From: Geomesophilobacter sediminis
Lineage (GTDB): Bacteria; Desulfobacterota; Desulfuromonadia; Geobacterales; Geobacteraceae
Length of the DNA: 64,000 bases
Assembly: GCF_016458275.1 (NCBI RefSeq)
Contig: NZ_JAEMHM010000020.1
Location: 1-64,000, forward strand
Direction: 5' to 3'
This document shows, in pieces, positions 44,181-54,100 of this stretch. Numbering within the stretch: position 1 is the stretch's first letter; every line of letters starts with the position of its first letter. A program made the translations under genes and the position numbers. Under the pieces are notes generated by a model that was not told the origin of the DNA, made no database searches, and saw only the letters and a list, made by a program, of their open reading frames with translations.

Positions 44181-44942
44181 CTACTCCTTCCCATGGTAAG
44201 TGGCGAGCAGCTGGCTCGCGATGCTGATGGCAATCTCGCGCGGGGAATCCCCCCCGGTGTCGTGCCCGATCGGGCAACGGACCCGGGAGAGGTCGCAGCC
44301 CTGAGCCGTCAGGTTGCTGCTGATCCGTTCCCACTTGTTGCGGCTGCCGATCATCCCGATGTAGCGGGCGGGATGGGGGAGCACCTCCTGCAGCACCTGT
44401 TGATCCACCGCCCCGTTGAAGGTGACAATGGTGACGAAGGTCCGCTGGCCGCACCAAGCGGCGCCGGCGATGAAGTCGCTGAAGTGGCTCTGGTGCCGGA
44501 TCACCGAATTCGGCAACTCCGGGGCGTTGACCCACTCGTTGCGCTCGTCGACCAGGTGGATCCGGAAGGGGGTCCCTTCCAGCACCTGGCAAAGGGATTG
44601 GGCCACGTGCCCGGCACCGAAAAGGTAGAGCCGCGGGTTGTCGTTGATCACTTCCAGGTAGAACTCCATGGTTCCGCCGCAGGCCGGAAATTCGCCGCGC
44701 TGCTGCAAGGAAACGGTCGAGGTCCCCGCCTCCAGCGCCTGGAAGCAGCGCCGCGCGTCCTCCAGGGCGTAGAGTTCGGGCACCCCGCCCCCCACGGTCC
44801 CGAAAAAGGTGCCGTCGGGAAGGACAATCATCTTCGCCCCGTGCTTTCTCGGGGTCGAGCCGGAGCTTTTGACGACGGTCACCAGAACGGCCAACTCCCC
44901 GGCCCGCCTCAATTCATCCAGTTTTCCGATCCAATCCCACAT
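44181..44942 (-). CDS. xdhC: XdhC/CoxI family molybdenum-enzyme maturation factor
   Basis: This 253-residue protein has the CoxI/XdhC N-terminal domain (ELAVLVTVVKSSGSTPRKHGAKM, FGTVGGGVPE) and a C-terminal Rossmann domain (LYLFGAGHVAQSLCQVL, YIGMIGSRNK, CPIGHDTGGDSPREIAISI). XdhC binds molybdenum cofactor and delivers it, after sulfuration, to xanthine dehydrogenase-type hydroxylases. Its target is not in the window. It is encoded on the same strand as yqeC, 151 bp upstream, a pairing common in selenium-dependent hydroxylase loci. Confidence 0.9.
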   Translation of the reverse strand: MWDWIGKLDELRRAGELAVLVTVVKSSGSTPRKHGAKMIVLPDGTFFGTVGGGVPELYALEDARRCFQALEAGTSTVSLQQRGEFPACGGTMEFYLEVINDNPRLYLFGAGHVAQSLCQVLEGTPFRIHLVDERNEWVNAPELPNSVIRHQSHFSDFIAGAAWCGQRTFVTIVTFNGAVDQQVLQEVLPHPARYIGMIGSRNKWERISSNLTAQGCDLSRVRCPIGHDTGGDSPREIAISIASQLLATYHGKE

Positions 44943-45034
44943 CAGGGAGCCTCGCCTTCGCTACCGTAATTGAGTCGAGAAGTGATGTTTTAGCTCAAGA
45001 GCAAGATTAGAATCAACTATAAAATGAACTTTTA

Positions 45035-45502
45035 CTAAAGAAGCACCTCGTCCCGGTGGCCAAAGCCTTTGGAGTTATCGATGAAATACAGGTGTTGCGG
45101 CACAACCTGATACCACCGGACCTTGGCCAGCGCCTTGACCAGGGTCGCCGGCACCTTTCCCACGATCCCGACCGCCGGAAACTTCTCCCCGTACAGCCTC
45201 CGCGCCCGCGCCTCCTCGGCACCGGAAAGCTCGGAGGCGACCCCTTCCAGTTGCACCCCCTTGATCTCAGGCCAGTCGGCGTAATCCTCCTGGACCGTCA
45301 GGGCAACCTGCGGGTTGCGGGCCAGGTCGGCCGCGTGACGGCTGGCGGGCGCCGACAGAAAATACAGGGTGGCGCCGTCCCAGACGTAGAAGACCGCCGC
45401 CGCCCAGACCTTCCCATCGCTGCAGGTTGCCAGGGTCGCCACGTTATGTCCCTGCAGGTACTCGTTTACCTGCCGCCGAACTCTTTCATTCTTGGTTTCC
45501 AT
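45035..45502 (-). CDS. Pyridoxamine 5'-phosphate oxidase-fold flavoprotein
   Basis: This 155-residue protein of the PPOX/UPF0306-like split-barrel group shows VNEYLQGHNVATLATCSDGKVWAAAVFYVWD, TLYFLSAPASRHAADLARNPQVALTV, and the C-terminal WYQVVPQHLYFIDNSKGFG. Members bind FMN, F420 or heme. The specific cofactor and reaction are not evident. The ATG has only a weak ribosome site. It could be co-transcribed with xdhC and yqeC, all on the - strand. Confidence 0.85.
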   Translation of the reverse strand: METKNERVRRQVNEYLQGHNVATLATCSDGKVWAAAVFYVWDGATLYFLSAPASRHAADLARNPQVALTVQEDYADWPEIKGVQLEGVASELSGAEEARARRLYGEKFPAVGIVGKVPATLVKALAKVRWYQVVPQHLYFIDNSKGFGHRDEVLL

Positions 45503-45849
45503 AGGTCCGAGTAAATATCACATGCAACTGCTTTACGCACCATCAAACTGCCCTGGAAGCCAGGGAGGGCCAGAATATTAAGGCAAGTAAAGATGCTAGT
45601 ATGGCAGAACGATTTTGCTATGTAATGTTTCCTGAAATTGATACTGTACTTACGTTGACAAATTAATCATTCAGCGTAATCTATGCTAGTCTGTAGCTTT
45701 CACTGTGTCACATACCGACTTGTATGCCGATGTTTTGTCAAAACCTCAACTAATTACTCCGAAAGAAAAGCGACCAGATAGTTAACTGGCAAGACGGCCG
45801 CCAAATGACGATGTTCATAACTGCTGAATCTGACAGGAAGTAACCACCT
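45503..45849. other. Divergent intergenic region with promoter
   Basis: A 347-base AT-rich gap between the PPOX-type gene (-) and the hybrid kinase (+). It contains one well-formed sigma-70-type promoter (45655-45682) pointing to the kinase, which leaves a leader of about 160 bases, and no supported gene. No further structure was recognised in that leader. Confidence 0.5.
45655..45682 (+). promoter_or_regulatory. Predicted sigma-70 promoter of the hybrid kinase gene
   Basis: TTGACA (45655-45660), a 16-bp AT-rich spacer and TAATCT (45677-45682). It lies in an intergenic AT-rich stretch directly upstream of the kinase gene. Confidence 0.55.
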
Positions 45850-47871
45850 ATGCTTGAAACGATCCCAGCTACCGGGACCTCGCCCACCATACTCATCGTT
45901 GACGACGACCCCAACAATCTCGCCGTCATTTCCGATCACCTGGCCGACACCCCCTACACCATCCTGATTGCCGAAGACGGAGAGACCGGCGTGATGCGGG
46001 CCCAGTACGTCCGGCCGGACCTGATTCTCCTGGACGTGATGATGCCCGAGATGGACGGGTTCGAGACCTGCCGCAGGCTCAAGGCCCTGGAAACGACCCG
46101 TGACATCCCCGTGATCTTCATGACGGCGTTGGCCGATACCCAGTACAAGGTCAAGGCCTTCGAGGCGGGTGCGGTCGACTACATCACCAAGCCGTTCCAG
46201 CGCGAAGAGGTCGTGGCACGGGTCGGGGCGCACCTGCGCCTTTGGGAGTTGACCCTGAGACTGCGGGAAGCGAACGAGACCCTGGAAAAACGCGTCGAGG
46301 AGCGGACCGCCGAGCTGAGGGATTCGGAACGCAAGCTGGCCGAGATCATCGACTTTCTCCCGGACCCCACCTTCGCCGTGGACCTGGAGGGGCGGATCAC
46401 CATATGGAACCGATCCGCCGAGGAGTTCACCGGGGTTCGGGCCGAGGACATGCTGGGGAAAGGCGATCTTGCCTACGGTATCGCCTTCTATGGCTCCCGG
46501 CGCGCCGCGCTGGTCGACATGGTGCTGCACCCCTCCCCGGAGATCGAGGCGCTCTACCCGTACCTGAAGGTGGAAAACGGCGTGGTGACCGGCGAAGGGT
46601 ACACGAACCGGGTCCGGCAGCAAAATGCCTACGTCATGGGGACCGCCGCCGGACTGTACGACGGCCACGGCCGGTTGGTGGGGGCGATCGAGTCGATCCG
46701 GGACCTGAGCGAACGCAAGAAACTGGAACAGCAACTGCGCCAGGCACAGAAGATGGAAGCGATCGGGACGCTCGCCGCCGGCATCGCCCACGACTTCAAC
46801 AACATCCTCACCGCCATCCTCGGTTTCTCCCAACTCGCCATTTTCAAGGTCGGCGCGGATGGCCCCGGCAAACGGGAGATGGAGCGGGTGATGGAATCGA
46901 GCAACCGCGCCGCCGACCTGGTGCGCCAGATCCTCACCTTCAGCCGTTTCACCGAGCAGGAGCGCGCGCCGGTGCACGTCCTGCCGATCGTGGAAGAGGT
47001 GCTCAAGCTGCTGCGCTCCACCCTCCCGAGCACCGTGGCGATCCAGAAAGCCCTCCAGGTGACCCCGGCGGAGGACGTCATTTTTGCCGACGCCATCCAG
47101 ATCCACCAAGTCCTGATGAACCTCTGCGCCAATTCCGCCCATGCCATGCGTCCCGACGGAGGGACCCTCGAGATCAGCCTTTCCCGGATCGAGAGCGATG
47201 CCGCCTTCTTAAGCCGCTTCCCCGAACTCCGTGAAGGGCGCTACCTCGTGCTCACCGTCTCCGACACCGGCTCCGGCATCGATCCGCTGCTCATGGACCG
47301 CATCTTCGATCCGTACTTCACCACCAAGGAATTCGGCGAAGGGACCGGGATGGGGCTCGCCGTCGTCCAGGGGATCGCCAAAGGCCACGGCGGGGCAATC
47401 TCGGTCACCAGCGAGCCCGGCGTGGGGAGCATTTTTCACGTCTATTTCCCCTCTATCGAGAGAGCGGCCCGGGAGGAGCGGCCGGTCGCGCCAAAGCCGG
47501 TCGGGGGATCGGAACGGATTCTCCTGGTGGACGATGAAATAGCGTTGAGCGAACTGGGCGAGGAGATGCTCTCTTCCCTGGGCTACCGGGTTACCGCAGC
47601 CACCAGCAGCGTGGAAGCGCTGGAACTGGTACGGTCGCGGCCAAACGATTTCGACCTGCTCCTGACCGACTTGACCATGCCAGGGTTGACCGGGGTGAAG
47701 CTCGCCGCGGCGGTCCGGACGGTCCGTCCGGACCTGCCGGTCCTTTTGTGTACCGGCGCCACCGAGACCGTCGGGGAGGAACAGGCCGAGCAGTTGGGCA
47801 TCCGCGAGGTGCTCCGCAAGCCGTACGTGCTTGATGCACTGGCGACCGCGGTGCGCAAGGCGCTGAGCTGA
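45850..47871 (+). CDS. Hybrid histidine kinase with two receiver domains (REC-PAS-HK-REC)
   Basis: This 673-residue soluble signalling protein has an N-terminal receiver with phospho-acceptor D62 (LILLDVMMPEMDG), a coiled coil, a PAS domain from about 165 (FLPDPTFAVDLEGRITIWN), a HisKA domain with H314 (GIAHDFNNILTAILGF), an ATPase domain (N box NLCANSAHAM, G1 SDTGSGID, G2 EGTGMGLAVVQG), and a C-terminal receiver with D607 (LLLTDLTMPG). No membrane segment is visible, so the input must be cytoplasmic or come through the first receiver. No output regulator is adjacent. The last codon overlaps a possible 33-codon frame (TGATG). Confidence 0.92.
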   Translation: MLETIPATGTSPTILIVDDDPNNLAVISDHLADTPYTILIAEDGETGVMRAQYVRPDLILLDVMMPEMDGFETCRRLKALETTRDIPVIFMTALADTQYKVKAFEAGAVDYITKPFQREEVVARVGAHLRLWELTLRLREANETLEKRVEERTAELRDSERKLAEIIDFLPDPTFAVDLEGRITIWNRSAEEFTGVRAEDMLGKGDLAYGIAFYGSRRAALVDMVLHPSPEIEALYPYLKVENGVVTGEGYTNRVRQQNAYVMGTAAGLYDGHGRLVGAIESIRDLSERKKLEQQLRQAQKMEAIGTLAAGIAHDFNNILTAILGFSQLAIFKVGADGPGKREMERVMESSNRAADLVRQILTFSRFTEQERAPVHVLPIVEEVLKLLRSTLPSTVAIQKALQVTPAEDVIFADAIQIHQVLMNLCANSAHAMRPDGGTLEISLSRIESDAAFLSRFPELREGRYLVLTVSDTGSGIDPLLMDRIFDPYFTTKEFGEGTGMGLAVVQGIAKGHGGAISVTSEPGVGSIFHVYFPSIERAAREERPVAPKPVGGSERILLVDDEIALSELGEEMLSSLGYRVTAATSSVEALELVRSRPNDFDLLLTDLTMPGLTGVKLAAAVRTVRPDLPVLLCTGATETVGEEQAEQLGIREVLRKPYVLDALATAVRKALS

Positions 47872-47972
47872 TGGGGATTCGGGGTGAGTTCCACGGGATT
47901 CGCGTGGTGGGGATCGCGGTCTGCACGGTGGGGGTGATGCTGATCGGCTGGCCGATCAAAGGGGCGGCGTGA
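47871..47972 (+). CDS. Possible 33-residue membrane peptide coupled to the hybrid kinase
   Basis: An ATG overlapping the kinase stop (TGATG) opens a 33-codon frame with the hydrophobic stretch VVGIAVCTVGVMLIGW, long enough for one membrane helix, ending in TGA. Translational coupling is the only initiation signal. It is not recognised, and could be chance in GC-rich DNA. Confidence 0.25.
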   Translation: MGIRGEFHGIRVVGIAVCTVGVMLIGWPIKGAA

Positions 47973-48009
47973 TCGTCTAAAGGACTTCCTGCTCAGATTC
48001 CCCAGGGTT

Positions 48010-48035
48010 GATTCGCGCCCGGAAGGGTGCTCCCA
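48010..48035. repeat. REP-like element (type A, single)
   Basis: GATTCGCGCCCGGAAGGG followed by TGCTCCCA, one half-unit of the palindrome, between the convergent kinase and mobA genes. Confidence 0.65.
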
Positions 48036-48149
48036 GAGGGTAACCGGCTCAACGCACTGTTTGGGAAATGAGCCGGTGCCCCAGCGTCCCCTCTCCTTCA
48101 AGGTCGCGTGCGAAAGCACGGATTGCGCCGGAGAGGGTCAGAATTGGGT

Positions 48150-48845
48150 TCAGCGAGTAGATCCGATCACCTGATTCTCCAGCGACTGCTGGTACTCCTG
48201 GACCGTATTGATGTTGCGGAAGGCCCGCAGCGAGGGCTCTATCTGGCTGGTCTGGTCAAGGGTCATGACCTGCACCTTGACCCGGTCGAAGAACGAGACG
48301 ATCCGGCGCCGGTCCGCGTTCAGCGACTCCTCGATGAACGGAATGCACTCCTTCGAGTAGATCGCATGCAGCGGCTCCAGCCCGTGGTCTCCTTCCGGCA
48401 AGATGACGTCGCTGCCGTCGCGAAAGCCGGCCAGTTCCCGGATCAGCCTGGTGCTGATCCACGGCATGTCACAGGCCACCACGGCGATGTACCGGGTGCG
48501 GCTGTAATTGAGCGCCGCATGGATGCCGGCCAAAGGCCCCATCCCCGGATACTGGTCCTTCACCTTGGGACAGGGAAGAAAGGGATAGAGTTCCGGCGTG
48601 TTGGTAACCACGACCGTTTCCACGAAAAGCTCGCTCATCTGCCGGTAGATGCGCTCGATGAGCGGAACCCCGCCGTAAGGCAGCACCGCCTTGTTGCTCC
48701 CCATCCGCCGGGACTGCCCCCCGGCAAGGATTACACCGGTGACGTTGGGAAGGAGTTCCGGCCCCGCAGCATGTCCGAGATTTTCATCGGCGGGCGCCCC
48801 ACCGATCCGGTCGATTCCAAACATCACCCTAGCTATTGCTGCCAT
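48150..48845 (-). CDS. mobA: Molybdenum cofactor guanylyltransferase
   Basis: This 231-residue enzyme joins GMP from GTP to molybdopterin-molybdenum, forming the bis-MGD cofactor required by formate dehydrogenases. The nucleotidyltransferase signature GVILAGGQSRRMGSNKAVLPYGG lies after a ~35-residue N-terminal extension; PGMGPLAGIHAAL and VVACDMPWIS (metal-binding aspartate) follow. A second in-frame ATG eight codons in gives a slightly shorter protein. It directly precedes the formate dehydrogenase operon on the same strand (downstream of its last gene), a sensible cofactor-supply arrangement. Confidence 0.92.
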   Translation of the reverse strand: MAAIARVMFGIDRIGGAPADENLGHAAGPELLPNVTGVILAGGQSRRMGSNKAVLPYGGVPLIERIYRQMSELFVETVVVTNTPELYPFLPCPKVKDQYPGMGPLAGIHAALNYSRTRYIAVVACDMPWISTRLIRELAGFRDGSDVILPEGDHGLEPLHAIYSKECIPFIEESLNADRRRIVSFFDRVKVQVMTLDQTSQIEPSLRAFRNINTVQEYQQSLENQVIGSTR

Positions 48846-48882
48846 TGCAGACTCCCTCTCACCATTGAATTACCGGTGCACC

Positions 48883-48908
48883 GTGTGGAGCGACATTCAT
48901 GTCGCAAC
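48883..48908. repeat. REP-like element (type B)
   Basis: GTGTGGAGCGACATTCATG followed by TCGCAAC. This shows the second variant, in which the arms are GCGACA...TGTCGC rather than GCGCCA...TGGCGC. Confidence 0.55.
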
Positions 48909-48999
48909 CATCGGGCCGACCGGGCGCAGCGTGCTGCTCCCCTACCGGTCGACCCGACGGCTTGGATACTGGTTTCGCAATCCCTTAAAGCGCCAATCC

Positions 49000-49057
49000 T
49001 GTGGGAGTGCCATTTCTGGCGCGATTCAATATATACGCGCCTGGAATGGCACTCCCA
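49000..49057. repeat. REP-like inverted pair (type A)
   Basis: Facing copies at 49000-49025 (TGTGGGAGTGCCATTTC, then TGGCGCGAT) and about 49036-49057 (CGCGCCTGGAATGGCAC, then TCCCA), separated by a short AT-rich loop. They lie between mobA and the end of the formate dehydrogenase operon. Confidence 0.85.
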
Positions 49058-49099
49058 TCGTGATGGCCGCAGCTACCAATCAAGAGGCGGCAAAGCTCC

Positions 49100-50308
49100 T
49101 TACGCCTTTACCGTCTTGTCACCCTCTTCCGAACCCTCGATCTTGTGGAACCGGTCGGGGATCGCGTAGTCCACGGTCTCCGGATGGTGCTCGAAGACCG
49201 GGAAGTACTTGCTGATCAGCACGAAGAACAGGATGTGCGCCGCGATGATCCCCAAGGTCACCAGGGACTCGATCACCGACGGGAAGTAGATCTCCTGGTT
49301 CTTCTGGATCATCCCGAACATGGAAACGTTGAAACGGTTCAGGATCAGCCCCGCCAGCACCAGCGTGGCGGCGCGCAGCTGCAGGCTGCTGTCGGTCCGG
49401 GTCCTCTTGAGGCTGAAGATCACCATCGGCACCACCACCCCGCCTACCATCTCCAAAAGGAACAGGGCGGTGAGACCCGGCCGGTCGAACCGGGGCCCGT
49501 GGCTCAGATACGCCAGGGCGTAGAGCTTCACCACGAGGTACAGGCCGAGGAACCAGGGGATGATCTTGGTCAGGGTCTGCAAAAGCTCGGTCTCGTCGGG
49601 CTGGCGCAGATACCGGTGCACCAGGGTCGCCTCGAAGATGATGATGGAAAGCCCGGTAAAGATCGCGCTCAGGATGAACAAAAGCGGCAGCAGCGGGTTG
49701 TACCAGAGGTTATGCAGCTTATCGACTGCAATCAGGAAGAAGGTGCCCAGGGAGGACTGGTGCAGCGACGAGATCGACGCCGCCAGGACCGCGAAGGGGA
49801 CCTCCAGGTTGCGCAAAAGGCGCAGCGGCACGTGCCAGCCGAATCTCTCGCAGACCGGGTGCAAAAACTCCAGGGTGAGGACGGTGGTGTACGCCATCAC
49901 GCACATGGAAACCTCGAACATCGGCGAGTGGAGGTTCCAGTACACCAGAGTGTGCCAGCCGCGCTGCGGCTGTCCCAAGTCAAGGAGCAACCCGATGCAG
50001 ACCAGGGAGTAGCCGAGAAACCCGGTGATGATCGCGGGACGTACCAGCGGCTCCAGCTTCTTGATATGGAAAACGTGGGCGACCACGCCGATGGTGAAGG
50101 CACCGGCGGCCAGGGGGACCGCGGTGACGACGTCGAAGGAGATCCACAGCCCCCATGGATAGGTGTCGTTCAAGTGGGTGGTGGCCCCCAGGCCGAAGAT
50201 GAAACGCACCGCCGAGGCGAGCACGCCGAGCCCGACCAGGACGATCATCGCCTGGAGGAAGCGGTGGTATCCCTTGATTTCATTGATGATGATCTTTGCC
50301 GCGGTCAT
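49100..50308 (-). CDS. NrfD/HybB-type membrane quinone-interacting subunit of formate dehydrogenase
   Basis: This 402-residue integral membrane protein has about ten hydrophobic helices and belongs to the NrfD/PsrC (HybB-like) family: FLQAMIVLVGLGVLASAVRF, YPWGLWISFDVVTAVPLAAG, LLLDLGQPQRGWH and ALYTLVHRYLR-like THVHR in EATLVHRYLRQ. Such subunits bind quinone and connect the periplasmic Fe-S subunit to the pool without heme. It replaces the cytochrome b (FdnI) subunit of E. coli. Its start overlaps the Fe-S subunit gene by 4 bp. The C-terminus ends with a charged cytoplasmic tail. Confidence 0.92.
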   Translation of the reverse strand: MTAAKIIINEIKGYHRFLQAMIVLVGLGVLASAVRFIFGLGATTHLNDTYPWGLWISFDVVTAVPLAAGAFTIGVVAHVFHIKKLEPLVRPAIITGFLGYSLVCIGLLLDLGQPQRGWHTLVYWNLHSPMFEVSMCVMAYTTVLTLEFLHPVCERFGWHVPLRLLRNLEVPFAVLAASISSLHQSSLGTFFLIAVDKLHNLWYNPLLPLLFILSAIFTGLSIIIFEATLVHRYLRQPDETELLQTLTKIIPWFLGLYLVVKLYALAYLSHGPRFDRPGLTALFLLEMVGGVVVPMVIFSLKRTRTDSSLQLRAATLVLAGLILNRFNVSMFGMIQKNQEIYFPSVIESLVTLGIIAAHILFFVLISKYFPVFEHHPETVDYAIPDRFHKIEGSEEGDKTVKA

Positions 50309-51165
50309 GGTCTCTCCTCCCGGTCTTCGTGTGCTTCGGCTTCGGGGCTCCTCCCCTTACCAAGCATCTCCTCCTCGCGCTTGATCCGCTCCTTGCGGTG
50401 GGTGAACCAGGAGAGCGCGGAGAGCGAGCCGCCGACGGTGAGGAAAATACCGGGGACCATGCGCAGCGCCTGCCAGGTGTAGGAAGGGAGCGGCCGCGAG
50501 GTCACCGGCTTGAACCCGAGCTCGTCCAGCGGCTGGTGGGTCAGGTAGAGCACCCCGGTCCCGCCCGCCTCGTGCTGGCCGTAGATCTTGGGATAGTAGC
50601 GCTGGGGCCGGTTCTTGATCCGGTTCTCCGCCTCTTTGATCATCTCGGCACGGGTCCCGTAGGTGATGGCGGTCGGGCAGGCGGTGGCGCAGGCCGGATG
50701 GAGTCCGTTCTTGATCCGGCTGTAGCAGCCGGTGCACTTGCGCACCAGCGGGAACGCCTTGCTCCACTCGTATTTCGGCACGCCGAAGGGGCAGGCCATC
50801 ATGCAGAAACGGCAGCCGATGCACTTGTCCGCCTCGTAGACGACCGGGCCTTCCGCGGTCTTCTTCAGGGCACCGACCGGGCAGACCGAAGCGCAGGCCG
50901 GCTCGTTGCAGTGCATGCACATTTCCTTGTAGAAGGCGAACTCGTTCTGCCCGTTTTTCTTGTAGTCCTTGAACTTCACCCGGGTGAAGGTGTACTCCGA
51001 CATCTGGGGCGGGTTCTGGTACCCCTCCCCGCTGAAGAAGTGGGTCTTCTCACCCTCGAGCTGGTTCCACTGCTTGCAGGCAACCTGGCAGCCGCGGCAG
51101 CCGGTGCACTTGGTGGTATCGATCAGAAATGCCTTGGTGTTTTCGTAAGAGCCGCCGGCGTTCAT
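50305..51165 (-). CDS. fdnH: Formate dehydrogenase iron-sulfur subunit with C-terminal membrane helix
   Basis: This 286-residue subunit carries electrons from the catalytic subunit to the membrane partner through four [4Fe-4S] clusters. Four cysteine groups are visible: CTGCRGCQVACKQW near residue 18, CMHCNEPACASVCP near 85, CIGCRFCMMACP near 120, and CTGCYSRIKNGLHPACATACP near 147. A single hydrophobic helix (MVPGIFLTVGGSLSALSWF) near residue 240 should anchor it, as in E. coli FdnH. It has no signal peptide and is presumably carried out by the Tat-dependent catalytic subunit. It overlaps both neighbours by 4 bp. Confidence 0.95.
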   Translation of the reverse strand: MNAGGSYENTKAFLIDTTKCTGCRGCQVACKQWNQLEGEKTHFFSGEGYQNPPQMSEYTFTRVKFKDYKKNGQNEFAFYKEMCMHCNEPACASVCPVGALKKTAEGPVVYEADKCIGCRFCMMACPFGVPKYEWSKAFPLVRKCTGCYSRIKNGLHPACATACPTAITYGTRAEMIKEAENRIKNRPQRYYPKIYGQHEAGGTGVLYLTHQPLDELGFKPVTSRPLPSYTWQALRMVPGIFLTVGGSLSALSWFTHRKERIKREEEMLGKGRSPEAEAHEDREERP

Positions 51166-54100
51166 GCCCGTTTACCTCCTTTCTCGATATTGCAGAGAAA
51201 CGCCTTGAACTCCGGTATGCCGGTGTTCGCGCAGCCGACCGACGGGGTCAGGACGTTGCCGCTGTCCCCGGTGGCCATCCCGGCGTAGCCGAAATGCCAC
51301 GGCATCCCGACCTGCTCGATGTGCTTCCCTTCCACTTCGAAGGGCTTCAGCCGGGAGGTGACCAGGGCCTTCGCGCTGATCGAGCCGCGCTCGGTGGTGA
51401 CGGTCACGGTGTCGCCGTTGACGATCCCCTTGTGCCGGGCCAGCGTTTCCGAGATCTCGACGAACATGTCCGGCACCAGCTCCACGAGCCAGGGGAGGCT
51501 TCGGGTCATGGCGCCCGCCTGCCAGTGCTCGGTGACCCGGTAGGTGGTCCCGACGTAGGGGAACTTCTTGGTGTCGCTGGAGACGTTCTTGGGGACCGCG
51601 ACCACCGGGTTGTTCTGGACCTTGGAGAGGTTGTTGAGCGCCGGGCTCTCCATCGGCTCGTAGTGTTCCGGGAACGGGCCGTCCTTGAGGTCCAGGGCGT
51701 AGAGGCGGCCGTGTCCTTCCGGGACCATGATGAAGGGGTATTTCCCCTCTTTGGCGTCGGTCATCGGCGGCCAGGGGCCGTCGGGAACGTCCCCCTTCCA
51801 TTTCTTCTCCAGGGGATCCCAGGCGATGACCTTGCGGGTCGGGTCGAACGGTTCCCCGTTGGGCTTGACCGAGGCACGGTTGTAGATGATGCGGCGGTTG
51901 ACCGGCCAGGCCCAGGCCCACTTGGGATACATCCCCAGCCCGGTCGGATCGCTCTGGTCGCGCCGGGCCATCTGGTTCCCCTCGTTGGTGAAGGAGCCGC
52001 AGTAGATCCAGCAGCCGGAGACGGTGGAGCCGTCGTCCTGGAGGTACTTGAACATCGGGACCTGGTCCCCCTTCTTGAACTCGAGGGTCTTGTCCTTGTC
52101 CTTGATGGTCGTGTCCTTGGTGAAGTAGCCGTTGATCTCGCGCGCCACCAGGTGGACGTCCGCCTCCTCACCGTTGCCGTAGTTCCAGGCAAGGCGGGTG
52201 ATCGGTTCCGGGAAGACGCCCCCTTTGGTGGCGTACAGGTTCTTCACCCGCTTGTGGAACTGGTCCAGGATCCAGAGGTCGCTGCGGGAGTCGGCGATCG
52301 GCTTGATGGCGGCGTAGCGCCACTGGGTCCAGCGGCCGGAGTTGGAGATGGACCCTTCCTTCTCGACCGAGGAAGCGGCCGGCAGCATGAAGACCTCGGT
52401 CTGGATCTGCTTGGGATCGACCCCCGGGCGCTTCCAGAAGATGCTGGTCTCGGTCTCCCAGAGGTCGGCGGTGACGAGCCACTTGAGCTTGCCCAGCGCC
52501 TCGCGCGCCTTGCCGGAGTCGGGACCGCCGACCGCAGGGTTCATCCCCATGCAGACGAGCCCCTCGATGCCGCCTTTGCCCATCTTCTCCAGGATCTTCA
52601 CGTAGCCGTAGTTACCGGAGCGCTTGGGGAGGTAGTCGTAGCAGAAGTCGTTCTCGGCGGTCGCGTTGTCGCCGTACCAACCCTTGAGGAGGCTGGTGAT
52701 GTACTTCGGCGTGTTCCCCCACCAGTTGGCGCTCTTGGCGTCCTTGGTCTTGGGGGTCCATTTCTCCTTGTAGGCCTTGAGGTCGACGTTGTCGAACTCG
52801 GGGGACTTCAGGTACCCCGGCAGCAGGTGGAAGAGCAGGCCGTAGTCGGTGGAGCCCTGGACGTTGGACTCGCCGCGCAGCGCGTTCACCCCGCCGCCGG
52901 CGATGCCGATGTTGCCGAGGAGAAGCTGCAAGAGCGCGGTGGCCCGGACGTTCTGGGAGCCGTGGGTCGACTGGGTGATCCCCATCGCGTAGAGGATGGT
53001 CCCCGCTTTGCCGGCGCGGCCGGTGGCGCAGTAGGCCTCGGCGACCTTGAGGAAATCCTCCTTCCTGGTCCCGGTGATGGAGCAGACTTTGTCCACGTCG
53101 TAACGGCTGTAGTGCTTCTTCATCAGCTGGAAGACGCACTTGGGGTCCTTCAGGGACGGGTCGCGGCGCGGATTCCCGCTTGCGTCAAGGGCGTAGCCCC
53201 AGCTCTTCGGGTCGTAGCTCTTCTCCTTCTCGTCGAAGGAGTTGAACATGCCGTCCTGGAAGTCGTAGCTGTCGTTGACGATAAACGCGGCGTTGGTGTA
53301 CTCTCGGACGTACTCCTCGTGGAACATCCCTTTCTGCAGGGCGTAGTTGATGAGTCCGCCCAAAAAGGCGATGTCGGTACCGGGGCGCAGCTGGGCGTAG
53401 ACGTCCGCCTTGGACGCGGTCCGGGTGAAGCGGGGGTCGACGGCAATGAGCTTTGCCCCCTTGTCCAGCGCCTCCTCGATCCATTTGAACGAGATGGGAT
53501 GGTTTTCAGCGGGATTGCAGCCGATGGCCAAAATGGCGTCGGCATTTTTCAGATCTATCCAATGGTTGGTCATGGCACCACGACCGAACGAAGCCGCCAG
53601 ACCGGCGACTGTAGAGGAGTGTCATAATCGGGCTTGATGTTCGAGCTGCGCCACCCCCATCGAGCGCGCGAACTTGGTCCAGAGGTAGCATTCCTCGTTG
53701 TCGAGGCCGGCGCCACCGAAAAGAGCCATCCCTTCGGTCCGGTTCACCACGTAGGTCTTGTTGTCCTTGGGATTGACCTCGGTCTTCTTGAAGGTGCGGT
53801 CGCGGGTGTCCTTCATCAGGGTCGCGATCCGGTCCAGGGCCCAGTCCCACGATTTTTCTTCGAAGCGGTCCGAGCCCGGCGCGCGGTACATGACCTTCTG
53901 GAGGCGCCGTTCGTTGTTGGCGATCTGGAAGAGCGCGCTCCCTTTGGGGCAGAGCGAGCCGCGGTTGATCGGATGGTCGGGGTCACCTTCGGTATTGACG
54001 ACCTTGCCACCTTTGGTGTGGACGATGAGGCCGCACCCCACCGAGCAGAAGGGACAGATGGTGGTCGTTTTCTGCAGCCCCTTCGTTCTCAGGTCCGGCG

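Noticed and set aside
53573-53624. Frameshift or pseudogene in the formate dehydrogenase gene.
   Set aside because: The frame is unchanged across the TGA, the context is the selenocysteine site and a SECIS-like hairpin follows.
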